A stretch of 64,000 nt of DNA from Rhizobiaceae bacterium (GCA_023953845.1 JAMLJC010000001.1:186001-250000), one strand, 5' to 3'; shown: positions 48,033-56,725, counted from the stretch's first letter. The notes: generated by a model not told the origin, from the sequence alone. Program-made: numbers and translations.

Positions 48033-48075
48033 AGGCCGGAGGCCGCAAGGATGCGGTCTTCGGCCTTCACTTTTT
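48033..48075 (+). terminator. orphan intrinsic terminator with no upstream gene on its strand
   Basis: AGGCCG/CGGCCT and GGCCGC/GCGGTC pair around AAGGAT, followed by TCAC-TTTTT. No plus-strand gene precedes it since ddl, which has its own terminator at 47153-47183. A hairpin CGGCGC/GCGCCG (47964-47986) and a C/T-rich stretch (CCCTTCCTCCC, 48012-48022) lie upstream, so a small RNA or a leader attenuator for the alpha/beta hydrolase is possible. The remainder of 47840-48173 shows nothing else that I can support. Confidence 0.5.
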
Positions 48076-48173
48076 ACGGCGACGGATGTCGAAAAGCCTA
48101 CTGCACTGCACGCCGCTATGGAGTCTTTCGCGATTTGCGGTCAGACTTCCCCGAAGAACCGCAGAACGTAGCG

Positions 48174-49175
48174 ATGAGCACGGACATACTTTTCGGAACG
48201 CCCGGCAATCCGGTGCCGCCGCACGGCAACGCCGGCCACTTCGAGGCCGCCGACGGCGCACGCATCCGCCATGCCCGCTTCCGGCCGGCGCCGGGCGTGG
48301 TGAACAAGGGCACTGTCCTCGTCCTGCAAGGCCGCAACGAATGCATCGAGAAATATTTCGAGACCATCGGCGACCTCACCGGCCGCGGCTTCACCGTCGC
48401 CATGGCCGACTGGCGCGGACAGGGCGGCTCGCAACGCCTGCTGCGCAACCCGCAGCGTGGCTACGTCCGCTCCTTCGATGACTATGTGCGCGACTTCGAG
48501 AGGTTCTTTCAGGAACACGTCCTGGACGATTGCGACGGCCCGTACTACGTGCTCGGCCATTCCACCGGTACGCTGATCGCGCTGCTGGCAGCTCCCGCGC
48601 TCACCAATCGCGTGCGGCGCATGGTGCTGGCTGCGCCATTTCTGGCAGTGCAGGGCTTTCCGTTCTCGATGCGCAACATCCGGCGCATCACCGGCGCGCT
48701 CCGCATGATGGGACTGGGCTGGCTCTACGCGACCGGCGGCCCGCGCCGGCGGCTGCCTTTCGCCACCAACCCGCTGACCAGCGACCTGACGCGCTTCGAG
48801 CGCAATGCCGACCTGATCGACGCACAGCCCTCCCTCGCCATGGGCGGACCGACGGCGACCTGGGTCAACCGGGTCTGCATCGCGGTCGAGCAGGTCACCG
48901 AACCGGATTTCATGGCGCGGATCCAGATACCGATCCTGTTCGTGGCGGCCGGCGCCGACACGGTCGTCTCGACTGCGACGATCGAACGCTACGCGCGCGG
49001 CCTGCGCTCGGGCGCTGTCGTCACCATCGACGGCGCCCGCCACGAACTGCTGCAGGAGGCGGACCTTTATCGCGAGCAGTTCCTGGCGGCCTTCGACGCC
49101 TTCATTCCCGGCAGCGACGCCGTGTTCGCGGAGACTGCGCCGGGCGTTCCGGTCGAAGCGGAAGTGCCTGCCTGA
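48174..49175 (+). CDS. alpha/beta hydrolase, lysophospholipase/monoglyceride lipase-like
   Basis: A 333-residue serine hydrolase of the Hydrolase_4 (PldB-like) group. Seen: GTVLVLQGRNECIEKYFE at the start of the fold, MADWRGQGGS (oxyanion region), nucleophile Ser in LGHSTGT, catalytic Asp near AAGADTVVS and His in DGARHELLQE. No signal peptide, so cytosolic or membrane-associated. It would release fatty acids from monoacyl lipids. The start at 48174 (MSTDILFGTPGN) is preferred. The longer upstream frame passes through an intrinsic terminator hairpin and is unlikely to be coding. The stop abuts the convergent hisN stop with no spacer. Confidence 0.88.
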   Translation: MSTDILFGTPGNPVPPHGNAGHFEAADGARIRHARFRPAPGVVNKGTVLVLQGRNECIEKYFETIGDLTGRGFTVAMADWRGQGGSQRLLRNPQRGYVRSFDDYVRDFERFFQEHVLDDCDGPYYVLGHSTGTLIALLAAPALTNRVRRMVLAAPFLAVQGFPFSMRNIRRITGALRMMGLGWLYATGGPRRRLPFATNPLTSDLTRFERNADLIDAQPSLAMGGPTATWVNRVCIAVEQVTEPDFMARIQIPILFVAAGADTVVSTATIERYARGLRSGAVVTIDGARHELLQEADLYREQFLAAFDAFIPGSDAVFAETAPGVPVEAEVPA

Positions 49176-49949
49176 TCAGTCTTTTAGCGCTTCCATCGCA
49201 GCGGCGTGGAGTTCTGGCGTCGCCGCCGCCAGAATGTCGCCGCCCTTCTCCGCCGGGCCGCCGTCGAAGGTCGTCACCACGCCGCCCGCCTGCTCGATGA
49301 TCGGGATCAACGCCACGATGTCGTACGGCTTGAGTCCCGGATCGGTGACGATGTCGACCTGCCCGGCGGCGACCATGGCGAAGGCATAGCAGTCGGCCCC
49401 GTAACGCGGCATGCGCACCATGGTCTCAAAACGGTCGTAGACCGCCCGTTTCGATCCCTTGAACAGCGCGGGTGTGGTGGTGAACAGCGTGGCGTCCGCA
49501 AGTCTCGTCGTCTTGCGCGCCTTCAGCACGCGTGGCCCGCCCGGCCCTTCGTAGCGGGACGTCTCGCCGTCGGCATAGAACAATTCGCCGGTGAAGGGCT
49601 GCGACATCATTCCCGCCACGGCCTCGCCTCCGACGGTCAGGCCGACCAGCGTTCCCCACACCGGCAGACCGGAGATGAAGGCGCGTGTCCCGTCGATGGG
49701 GTCGATGACCCACATGTGATCGGCGCCCTCGTTCACCGTGCCGTGCTCCTCGCCGAGTATCCCATGCTCGGGATAGGCCTCCAGGATCACGCGTTTGATT
49801 GCCTGCTCGGCCTCCCGGTCCGCCTCGGTGACAGGATCGAAACCCGCTTCGAGCTTGTTCACCACGTCTGCTGCGCCGCGAAAGCGCGGCAGCGTCTCGC
49901 CAGCGGCGGCGGCCGCGATGCGGCGCATGAACTCTGCACTGATCTTCAT
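49176..49949 (-). CDS. hisN: histidinol-phosphatase, inositol monophosphatase family
   Basis: A 257-residue Mg-dependent phosphatase of the IMPase superfamily. The metal motifs are GEEHG (residues 66-70), DPIDGTRAFISGLPVWGTLV (82-101) and the C-terminal PYDIVALIPIIEQAGGVVT. The DGTRAFISG form matches the HisN branch that dephosphorylates histidinol phosphate in actinobacteria and rhizobia, rather than the DGTTNF form of SuhB. The gene is divergent from the small RNA of the MmgR/suhB family located at 50075-50158. It is convergent, without spacer, with the alpha/beta hydrolase. Confidence 0.87.
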   Translation of the reverse strand: MKISAEFMRRIAAAAAGETLPRFRGAADVVNKLEAGFDPVTEADREAEQAIKRVILEAYPEHGILGEEHGTVNEGADHMWVIDPIDGTRAFISGLPVWGTLVGLTVGGEAVAGMMSQPFTGELFYADGETSRYEGPGGPRVLKARKTTRLADATLFTTTPALFKGSKRAVYDRFETMVRMPRYGADCYAFAMVAAGQVDIVTDPGLKPYDIVALIPIIEQAGGVVTTFDGGPAEKGGDILAAATPELHAAAMEALKD

Positions 49950-50040
49950 GGCGAAATCCCGGAATTCCTGGAGCGGTGAGGCGCGTAGACCGTTTGTGGC
50001 GGCCCGTACAGGCCCGACACGTTAAAATCATCAAAGTTGC

Positions 50041-50068
50041 TTGACATTTGTGCGGCGCAACATAAAGT
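50041..50068 (+). promoter_or_regulatory. promoter of the MmgR-like sRNA with TGC-N3-GCA motif
   Basis: TTGACA (50041-50046) and TAAAGT (50063-50068) are separated by 16 bases. The spacer contains TGCGGCGCA (50051-50059), a TGC-N3-GCA palindrome of the type bound by PhaR/AniA regulators of polyhydroxybutyrate granules. A repressor there would block RNA polymerase directly. Confidence 0.6.
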
Positions 50069-50074
50069 TGGCGT

Positions 50075-50158
50075 CGAACAGGTTTCCTGTTCATGCCCTC
50101 CTTGGGCGTTTCCTCCCTAGACTTCGACCGCGTCGGCAACGGTGCGGTCTTTTTTTCG
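50075..50158 (+). ncRNA. mmgR: MmgR / alpha-r8 (Rfam 'suhB') family small RNA
   Basis: A predicted ~84-base transcript with no coding frame. It has its own promoter and two small hairpins. The exact C/U motif TTTCCTCCCT (50111-50120) is the conserved single-stranded anti-Shine-Dalgarno heart of MmgR RNAs. An intrinsic terminator (GACCGC/GCGGTC at 50128-50151, then seven T) ends it. The family was named from its position next to suhB-type phosphatase genes; here the IMPase-family hisN lies divergently. In Sinorhizobium, MmgR limits polyhydroxybutyrate accumulation with the help of Hfq. The start site is estimated from the -10 position. Confidence 0.85.
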
Positions 50159-50173
50159 GCACCGCGCGGGCGT

Positions 50174-51064
50174 CTATTCCGCGGCCAGCGGCGGCGCCGC
50201 GAGTTCGTGTTCCGGAATGGCGATCAGGTCCGCCGTGAAGCGCAGCAGGTCTTCCGCCAGCGCCTCGAATCCGGGCGATTTCCGGAATGTCCGCTCGTCC
50301 ATGTAGAGACCCCGGTTGATCTCGATCTGCAGCGCGTGCAGCCCCCGGGCCGGACGGCCGTAATGTTCCGTGATGTAGCCGCCGGCATAGGGTTTGTTGT
50401 GGGTCACGGTGTAGCCCATGGCGCTCAGCAGGCCGATGGCATGTTCGATCAGCGCCGGAGCCGCCGATGTGCCGAAACGGTCGCCGATTATGAAGTCGGG
50501 CCGAACGTTGTTCGCACCGATGCGCACGCTGGCCGGCATCGAATGGCAGTCGATCAGGACGGCGATCCCGAATCGCGCATGCGTTCGCGTCACCAACCCC
50601 TTAAGGCACTCGTGGAACGGTTTGTAGATGCCCTCGATGCGGCTGACCGCCTCGGAAAGGCGGATTCGCGACGGATAGATGTCCTGCCCCTCCCCGACCA
50701 GCTTCGGGATTGTTCCGAGACCGCCCGCGACGCGCGCCGACCGCGCATTGACGAAGGACGGCAGCGGCTCCGCGAACATGCGCGGATCGAGTTCCCATGG
50801 CTCGCGGTTGACGTCGAGATAGGCGCGCGGAAAATTCGCGACAAGCAACGGGGCGCCAAGCGTGGCGGCGCCGGCGAAGAGTTCGTCGACGAAGCAGTCC
50901 TCGGAACGGCGAATCGCCTGCCCGTCCAGCCGCGCCATCCTCAGGAAGCGTTCAGGATAGTAGCGGCCGCTGTGCGGGGAGCAGAAAACGAAAGGAACGC
51001 GCTGTTCGATGCTGGAACGGACTTCGAAAGGAACCGTGGCCGAAAAATCCTCGACTACTGTCAT
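50174..51064 (-). CDS. N-formylglutamate amidohydrolase family protein
   Basis: A 296-residue zinc amidohydrolase of the HutG/FGase type, which releases formate from N-formyl-L-glutamate in histidine degradation. Seen: VPFVFCSPHSGRYYPERFL at the N-terminus, FVDELFAGAATLGAPLLVANFPRAYLDVNR-type block with conserved Arg/Asp, VLIDCHSMPAS (metal His), and HALQIEINRGLYMDE. No other hut genes are nearby, so the substrate may be another formyl or acyl amino acid. The start is at 51064. The stop sits 15 bases from the terminator of the divergent sRNA transcript. Confidence 0.87.
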   Translation of the reverse strand: MTVVEDFSATVPFEVRSSIEQRVPFVFCSPHSGRYYPERFLRMARLDGQAIRRSEDCFVDELFAGAATLGAPLLVANFPRAYLDVNREPWELDPRMFAEPLPSFVNARSARVAGGLGTIPKLVGEGQDIYPSRIRLSEAVSRIEGIYKPFHECLKGLVTRTHARFGIAVLIDCHSMPASVRIGANNVRPDFIIGDRFGTSAAPALIEHAIGLLSAMGYTVTHNKPYAGGYITEHYGRPARGLHALQIEINRGLYMDERTFRKSPGFEALAEDLLRFTADLIAIPEHELAAPPLAAE

Positions 51065-51211
51065 GGCGCACGCCCCGCGCCGGAAAGTCTATGATCCATC
51101 GGGCGAAAGTGCCATCGCGGCCCGCGGCTGTCCAGCGTCTGCGCGGTGGAATCCGCACGGCCCAACGCGCCGCATTCACTTGATGTTTACCGTCGGCTCT
51201 TCATATACAGC

Positions 51212-51219
51212 ATGGTTAA
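51212..51219. promoter_or_regulatory. CtrA half-site upstream of cpdR
   Basis: ATGGTTAA, the reverse complement of the CtrA half-site TTAACCAT, lies about 47 bases before the cpdR start. CpdR promotes CtrA degradation, so CtrA control of cpdR would close a feedback loop. It is a half-site only. Confidence 0.4.
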
Positions 51220-51265
51220 CGCGGCGCCCCTGGGGTCGCGCCGCTGAGCGATTCGGACGGGACTG

Positions 51266-51628
51266 ATGGCACGCATTCTGCTTGCGGAAGACGATGAGGA
51301 CATGCGCCGGTTTCTGGTCAAGGCGCTGCAGCGCGCGGGCTACGACGTCACCGATTTCGACAATGGCGCAAGCGCCTTCGAGCGCCTGCGCGAGGAACCG
51401 TTCTCGCTGCTCCTGACGGACATCGTCATGCCGGAGATGGACGGCATCGAGCTCGCCCGCCGGGCGACCGAGATCGATCCCGATCTCAAGGTGATGTTCA
51501 TCACCGGTTTCGCCGCCGTGGCGCTCAATCCCGATTCCAAGGCGCCCAAGGACGCCAAGGTGCTGTCGAAGCCTTTCCATCTGCGCGAACTCGTCACCGA
51601 GGTCGAGAAGATGCTCCAGGCGGCCTAA
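51266..51628 (+). CDS. cpdR: CpdR single-domain response regulator
   Basis: A 120-residue receiver-only protein matching CpdR, the ClpXP adaptor/localiser that drives cell-cycle proteolysis of CtrA and other targets in alphaproteobacteria. Acidic pocket AEDDEDM at the N-terminus, phospho-Asp in LLLTDIVMPEMDG (residue 52), Thr in FITGF and Lys in VLSKPF. The segment AAVALNPDSKAPKDAKVLSK is diagnostic of the CpdR group. It should be phosphorylated through the CckA-ChpT relay and is active when unphosphorylated. It is monocistronic; tRNA-Val follows. Confidence 0.93.
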   Translation: MARILLAEDDEDMRRFLVKALQRAGYDVTDFDNGASAFERLREEPFSLLLTDIVMPEMDGIELARRATEIDPDLKVMFITGFAAVALNPDSKAPKDAKVLSKPFHLRELVTEVEKMLQAA

Positions 51629-51690
51629 CGGCTTCATCCAGCACCGTCCTACCGGATATGCGTCATCCGGGCTCAGGCTAAATTACCGGA

Positions 51691-51719
51691 TTGACGCGCT
51701 CCGGCACATGTGATGTATG
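51691..51719 (+). promoter_or_regulatory. promoter of tRNA-Val
   Basis: TTGACG (51691-51696), a 17-base spacer, then TGTATG (51714-51719). The mature tRNA 5' end is 13 bases after the -10 element. Confidence 0.55.
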
Positions 51720-51732
51720 CGCGGCGTCGGAT

Positions 51733-52314
<582 letters not shown>

Positions 52315-53196
52315 GCGCTAAGCTTTAAGAACAGACCTCCACATGAGGACATTCCACCAATCTTTCTGAAATAAGTGCTGTGTGAATAGTCGCAACTGAT
52401 CAGCAACGCGGAGAACGAGCATGGTATTCACTGGCTTCAAATCCAAGTTCAAGAAAAATGATCAACTGAAAAAGTGCGCGGTTAATGATCCTGATCATAT
52501 CAGCGTAAACTTTAATTCAACGGGTGAGCACGTTGCGCTGATTCAAGAAGCTCTGAATAAGTGGCTCGTTAACACGGGGCAAGGCCAACATATCGTTACG
52601 GGTGCTGAAAAGGACAACAAGAAATTCGGCCCCATGACCCATAAGGCGGTCGATATATTCAAGAGAGCAAAAGATATCAGGAACTACAAGAATGAGATTG
52701 ACCAGGTTGTAGGCAAGAAAACCGTCGTTGCTCTCGACCTCGAACTGCCTGTGGACGAGGATGTCAACCCGAAGCCCGAGACTTCAGTAGCGATCGTGCC
52801 GTTTAACGAAATCAAGCCACTACTTATCGCTCATGAAGCCGACAACCGTATGAAGGGAGATTTGGAGAGCACCAAGTCTGAGCCAAAGCTTCCCCTGACT
52901 CCCCAAGGGATAATCGCGCGCAATCTTCTGACTCATGCGCGCATCACCCCGACGTTTGCGCTTGTGCAGGAAATGCGAACGGAACTGCTGGTGGCCGGAG
53001 AGGCCGGAGCGGCAATGGTGAACACTTTCGTCGCCAATGGCATCCCCAAGGCTGTCATTACGTTCGGCGTTGGGAACATCGTTTGCGACCTGATCAGGAA
53101 ATCCGATGAGTTCAGGGACGTCAAAGCAGATTTCGTCCGGCAGATGAAAGAGGTGCTGGACGGCGGCATCAGGACAAGCAACACGCTGGATTACCG

Positions 53197-53199
53197 GTT
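53197..53199 (+). repeat. target-site duplication GTT (left copy)
   Basis: GTT precedes the left terminal repeat and GTT (54521-54523) follows the right one. A 3-base duplication is typical of IS3-family insertion. Confidence 0.8.
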
Positions 53200-53252
53200 T
53201 GAACCGCCCCGGGTTTGCCGGAGGCTCCAACTCCTGAGAAGGTGGAGCCATC

Positions 53253-53579
53253 ATGAGCAAGACGACGAACAAGTTTTCCCCCGAAGTGCGCCAGCGAGCC
53301 GTGCGGCTGGTTCTTGATCACGAGCCCGAGCATCCGTCGCGCTGGGCGGCGGTATCATCGGTGGCGGCCAAGATCGGCTGCACGGCGCAAACTCTGAATG
53401 AGTGGGTGAAGAAGTTCGAGGTTGATGCCGGCAAGCGGGCCGGTGTGCCGACGGACATGGCAGCGAAGCTGAAGGCTCTGGAGCGGGAGAACCGTGAGCT
53501 TCGACAGGCCAACGAGATCCTGCGCAAGGCGAGCGCTTATTTTGCCCAGGCGGAGCTCGACCGCCCTTTCAAACGATGA
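53253..53579 (+). CDS. IS3-family transposase OrfA
   Basis: A 108-residue DNA-binding component. A helix-turn-helix of the transposase_8 (IS3/IS911) type occupies residues ~5-50 (FSPEVRQRAVRLVLDHEPEH, AAKIGCTAQTLNEWVKKFE). A leucine-zipper-like coiled coil follows (AAKLKALERENRELRQANEI), used to multimerise with OrfB. The stop overlaps the orfB ATG (ATGA at 53576-53579), so OrfB is made by reinitiation or as a fusion by frameshifting near the end of this frame. Starts 53 bases inside the left repeat. Confidence 0.93.
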   Translation: MSKTTNKFSPEVRQRAVRLVLDHEPEHPSRWAAVSSVAAKIGCTAQTLNEWVKKFEVDAGKRAGVPTDMAAKLKALERENRELRQANEILRKASAYFAQAELDRPFKR

Positions 53580-54481
53580 TTGCGTTCATTGACGATCACC
53601 GCGAGGTTCACGGGGTCGAGCCGATCTGCAAGGTGCTGCCGATCGCCCCGTCGACCTACCGCAACCATGTCGCCAAGCGGGTCGATCCCGAGAAGCTCTC
53701 GGCGCGGGCGAAGCGGGACATGGCCTTAAGGCCGGAGATCGAGCGCGTCTTCGCCGAGAACTTTGAGGTCTATGGCGCGCGCAAGGTCTGGCGGCAGATG
53801 CTGCGCGAAGGTTTTACCGTCGCGCGCTGCACCGTCGAACGTCTGATGGCCGGCCTGGGCCTTCACGGCGTCATCCGCGGCAAGGCCATCCGGACTACGG
53901 TGCAGGACAAGGCGGCGCCATGTCCGCGCGACCATGTGAACCGGGTCTTCCATGCTCCGGCGCCGAACCGCCTCTGGCTGTCGGACTTCACCTATGTCAG
54001 CACCTGGTCGGGTTTCGTCTACGTGGCCTTCGTCATCGATGCCTATGCCCGCCGGATCGTCGGCTGGCGGGTGAGCAGGACCGCCCATGCGGGCTTCGTC
54101 CTCGATGCTCTCGAACAGGCTCTGCACGAACGGCGGCCCATCCATCGCGGCGGTCTGGTGCACCATTCCGATAGGGGCTCTCAATATGTCAGCATCCGCT
54201 ACACCGAGCGCCTGGCCGAAGCCGGCATCGAGCCCTCCGTGGGCAGCGTTGGAGATTCCTACGACAACGCTCTCGCAGAGACGATCAACGGGCTATACAA
54301 GGCCGAGGTCATCCATCGACGCGGACCGTGGCGAAGCTTCGAGGCCGTCGAGTTTGCCACGCTGACGTGGGTCGACTGGTTCAACAATCGCCGGCTGCTG
54401 GAGCCCATCGGCAACGTCCCGCCGGCTGAAGCCGAGGAGCGCTACTACGCCATGCTGGAAGAACCAGCCATGGCAGCGTGA
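53576..54481 (+). CDS. IS3-family transposase OrfB (DDE integrase core)
   Basis: A 301-residue catalytic subunit. An HTH_21 segment (ERVFAENFEVYGARKVWRQM, residues ~56-75) is followed by the rve integrase core. The DDE triad is at LSDFTYV, HHSDRGSQY and NALAETING with the expected D-x35-E-type spacing and a downstream Lys (YKAEVIH). The C-terminal W...NNRRL...P motif is intact. It should excise and insert the element through a circular intermediate. There are no frameshifts or stops. Confidence 0.95.
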   Translation: MIAFIDDHREVHGVEPICKVLPIAPSTYRNHVAKRVDPEKLSARAKRDMALRPEIERVFAENFEVYGARKVWRQMLREGFTVARCTVERLMAGLGLHGVIRGKAIRTTVQDKAAPCPRDHVNRVFHAPAPNRLWLSDFTYVSTWSGFVYVAFVIDAYARRIVGWRVSRTAHAGFVLDALEQALHERRPIHRGGLVHHSDRGSQYVSIRYTERLAEAGIEPSVGSVGDSYDNALAETINGLYKAEVIHRRGPWRSFEAVEFATLTWVDWFNNRRLLEPIGNVPPAEAEERYYAMLEEPAMAA

Positions 54482-54972
54482 CCCAAACGAAACGGCCTCC
54501 GGCAAACCCGGGGCGGTTCAGTTTCTGTCTCATGAGAAATTTGGACGGCTGGAACCGCCGATGGTCTCATTCGGCGCCAAGACATCAACAAGGCTGAAAT
54601 TTGCGGTTGGTTCTACACAGGGCGTGGATGTCTTTTTGGAGGATTTTACAGCGGACAACGCCACCAGAAGATGGAACGCAACACTTATCTTTGCGTATTT
54701 CGATCATTTCGGATCTGATGATAGCGATCTGATACCGGATTCAAGACTGCATGGATCACCGGGACAGGTCGGATTGTGGGTGCTCGCGCGGGAGCGCAAT
54801 CCCGGACACATGCCGTTCGTCTCAAAGATGATGCTTCAGGAGCAGGTATCGGAGAGTTTCTGAAATAGTACGTCTTCCCGGAAGCTCGATCGCTGCAAAG
54901 ACAGCGCCGGGTACTATCGGCTGGCATGTTGCCGGCGCAATCACGTTTCGCCAGCGGCCGGCTGACGAGTTG

Positions 54973-55004
54973 CCGCCGGCGCTTCGGATCCGAAGCGCCG
55001 GCGG
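54973..55004. terminator. perfect 32-bp palindrome downstream of the substrate-binding protein gene
   Basis: Two 16-base arms (each CCGCCGGCGCTTCGGA or its complement) meet without a loop, 20 bases past the stop of the minus-strand substrate-binding protein gene. There is no T-run, so it is more likely an mRNA-stabilising or attenuating hairpin of the kind found between binding-protein and permease genes than a strict terminator. Confidence 0.55.
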
Positions 55005-55023
55005 TTTGGATGGTGGGGTCTGA

Positions 55024-56676
55024 TCAGGCCTGTTCGAGCCACACCTTCTGAAGATCCATCTGGAAGGTCTGATGAACCCCGTAGCCCTTCACCTTTTCGG
55101 ACGTGTGTGAATAGAGTGACTGCCAGTAAGGCTGGATGATGACCCCGGAATCCTGAAGAATGGTCTCCAGATCCTTCATGACCTCCCGCCGTTTCTCGGG
55201 CGCGCTGATCGCCAATGCCTCCCCCAGCTTCTTGTCGAATTCCGGGTTGGAATAGCCGGATTCGTTCCATGCCTCGCCGGTGCGATAGCCGAGCGCCAGA
55301 ACCTGCACGCCCAGCGGGCGCATGTACCAGATAGTCATCGAGTAGGGATACTTCGTCCAGTCGTTCCAGAAGGTCGAACCCGGAAGCACGGTGCGCTTCA
55401 CCTTGATGCCGGCCTCGCGCAACTGCGCCGCGATGGCGTCGCCGGTGTTCTTCTGCCAGTCGTCCTCGACCGTGATCAGCTCGTGCTCGAAATCGAGCTT
55501 GCCCGCTTCCTCGAGCAGCTTCTTGGCGCCTTCCGTGTCGCGCTGCTTCTTGGGCAGTTCGAAATACTCCGGATGAATCGGCGCAACGTGGTGGTTCTCG
55601 CCGACGGTCCCGCGTCCGCCATAGCCGAGTTGCAGAACGGCGTTGTTGTCCACCGCCATCTGCAAGGCGTTTCTGACGCGCTGGTCGCCGTAAGGTTCCT
55701 GGGTCACGTTGGTTCGGGCCACCAGCGTCGTCGCCGTCGCGACCTCGGACTTCACGAGCCCGAGCCCGTCGAGGATGTCGACGAAGTCGGCGGTCGTCTC
55801 AAGGTTCATGTCGACTTCGCCGGATTCGAAAGCGTTGACGACAGCGGTCGGATCGGTGCCGTAGTCGACGAATTCGACGCCATCGAGAAGAGCCTCGCCG
55901 CCCCACCAGCTTCCGTTCTCACGACGTTTCACGACGGCCTTCGTGCCCACGTCATAGGACACCAGCTCGAACGCGCCTGTGCCGATGGGCTTCGCCACGG
56001 GATCGGCGCCGTCAGCGTCGAAGTTGCGGTGGACGATGAGCGCCGGATAGTCGGTGAAGTTGGCGATCAGGGAAATGTCGGACGCATTGAGCTTCAGCCT
56101 GACCGTATGGTCATCGACCTTCGTGATGGCGCCTTCCTTGGCCTTGCCCGTCGCCTCGTCGATCAACGAGCCGACACGGGCCGCCATCGAGTTGCCCGAT
56201 GCGCCCTTGTCGGCCCACCGGTTCAGATTGAAGATCACGTCGTCGGCATTGAAGGCGTCCCCATTGTTCCAGGTCACGCCCTGGCGCACCTTCAGCGTAT
56301 ATTCGGTCGCGTCTTCGTTGACCTCCCAGCCCTCAAGCAGCACCGGCTCGAAGGTGAACTCCCGCGTGTAGGTCACCAGCGGCTCCAGGAACGTCCTCGC
56401 GATATTGCCCAGTTCGACCCAGTCATAGGTTCGCGGGTCCTTCTGCGCCTTGACCGACATCGCCACCTTCAGAACGCCGCCCTTCTTGGGCTCCTGCGCA
56501 AGAGCCCGGGAAGGAACTGCAACGCCGATCATGCTGTAGGCAAGCGCGGTGGACGCGCCCATCGTCGTCGCCAGGGCCAGGAATTCCCGCCGGTCCATCC
56601 TTCCGCGAGACGTTTCTTCAGCCATCCTCTCGATAACTTCGGGAACGCGGTCGCCATTGCTGCTGAATATTCTCAT
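55024..56676 (-). CDS. ABC transporter substrate-binding protein, peptide/nickel (SBP_bac_5) family, Tat-exported
   Basis: A 550-residue periplasmic binding protein. The twin-arginine signal is MDRREFLALATTMG (RR at 29-30), with probable cleavage after ALA (residue 60). The mature family 5 fold starts KKGGVLKVAMSVKAQKDPRT, with VTWNNGDAFNADDVIFNLNRW and the typical lobe-switch segments. It would deliver a peptide or small amine/betaine-like solute. The permease and ATPase genes expected downstream are missing: beyond a palindrome come the IS3-split gene and tRNA-Val, so the operon seems cut. The upstream flavoprotein gene is 49 bases away on the same strand, linking uptake to demethylation. 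Confidence 0.9.
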   Translation of the reverse strand: MRIFSSNGDRVPEVIERMAEETSRGRMDRREFLALATTMGASTALAYSMIGVAVPSRALAQEPKKGGVLKVAMSVKAQKDPRTYDWVELGNIARTFLEPLVTYTREFTFEPVLLEGWEVNEDATEYTLKVRQGVTWNNGDAFNADDVIFNLNRWADKGASGNSMAARVGSLIDEATGKAKEGAITKVDDHTVRLKLNASDISLIANFTDYPALIVHRNFDADGADPVAKPIGTGAFELVSYDVGTKAVVKRRENGSWWGGEALLDGVEFVDYGTDPTAVVNAFESGEVDMNLETTADFVDILDGLGLVKSEVATATTLVARTNVTQEPYGDQRVRNALQMAVDNNAVLQLGYGGRGTVGENHHVAPIHPEYFELPKKQRDTEGAKKLLEEAGKLDFEHELITVEDDWQKNTGDAIAAQLREAGIKVKRTVLPGSTFWNDWTKYPYSMTIWYMRPLGVQVLALGYRTGEAWNESGYSNPEFDKKLGEALAISAPEKRREVMKDLETILQDSGVIIQPYWQSLYSHTSEKVKGYGVHQTFQMDLQKVWLEQA

Positions 56677-56725
56677 GAGTTCCTCCTGTTGGTTGTGATG
56701 GATCGCCGACGCCGATCAAACGCCC

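Larger units (their letters stand above)
53200..54520 (+). mobile_element. IS3-family insertion sequence, intact, 1321 bp
   Basis: The element is bounded by 26-base terminal inverted repeats that are identical (53200-53225 and 54495-54520, beginning TGAACCGCCCCGGG). It contains two overlapping frames orfA and orfB on the plus strand and is flanked by GTT duplications. All parts look functional: full-length orfA, complete DDE motif in orfB, and undamaged ends. Identical ends and a clean duplication point to a recent insertion into the peptidoglycan-binding gene. It is G+C-rich relative to the host gene. Confidence 0.95.
52421..54863 (+). pseudogene. peptidoglycan-binding / DUF3289-like protein gene interrupted by an IS3 element
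   Basis: The gene begins at 52421 and runs to 53199, where an IS3-family element enters. Removing the element and one GTT duplication joins codon 259 to the sequence after 54523 in the same frame, and the frame continues to the TGA at 54861-54863, giving 372 residues. Residues ~30-110 look like a PG_binding_1 domain (GEHVALIQEALNKW, FGPMTHKAVDIFKRA, VGKKTVVALD). The C-terminal ~200 residues, especially LIFAYFDHFGSDDSDL and the following W...PFVSKM, resemble DUF3289. N-terminal wall-binding plus variable C-terminus suggests an exported effector, which is inference. The A/T-richer codon use differs from neighbours. Confidence 0.7.

Noticed and set aside
47931..48173. N-terminal extension of the alpha/beta hydrolase
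   Set aside because: It passes through a hairpin terminator with a T-run and has no family resemblance. The ATG at 48174 starts the conserved part.
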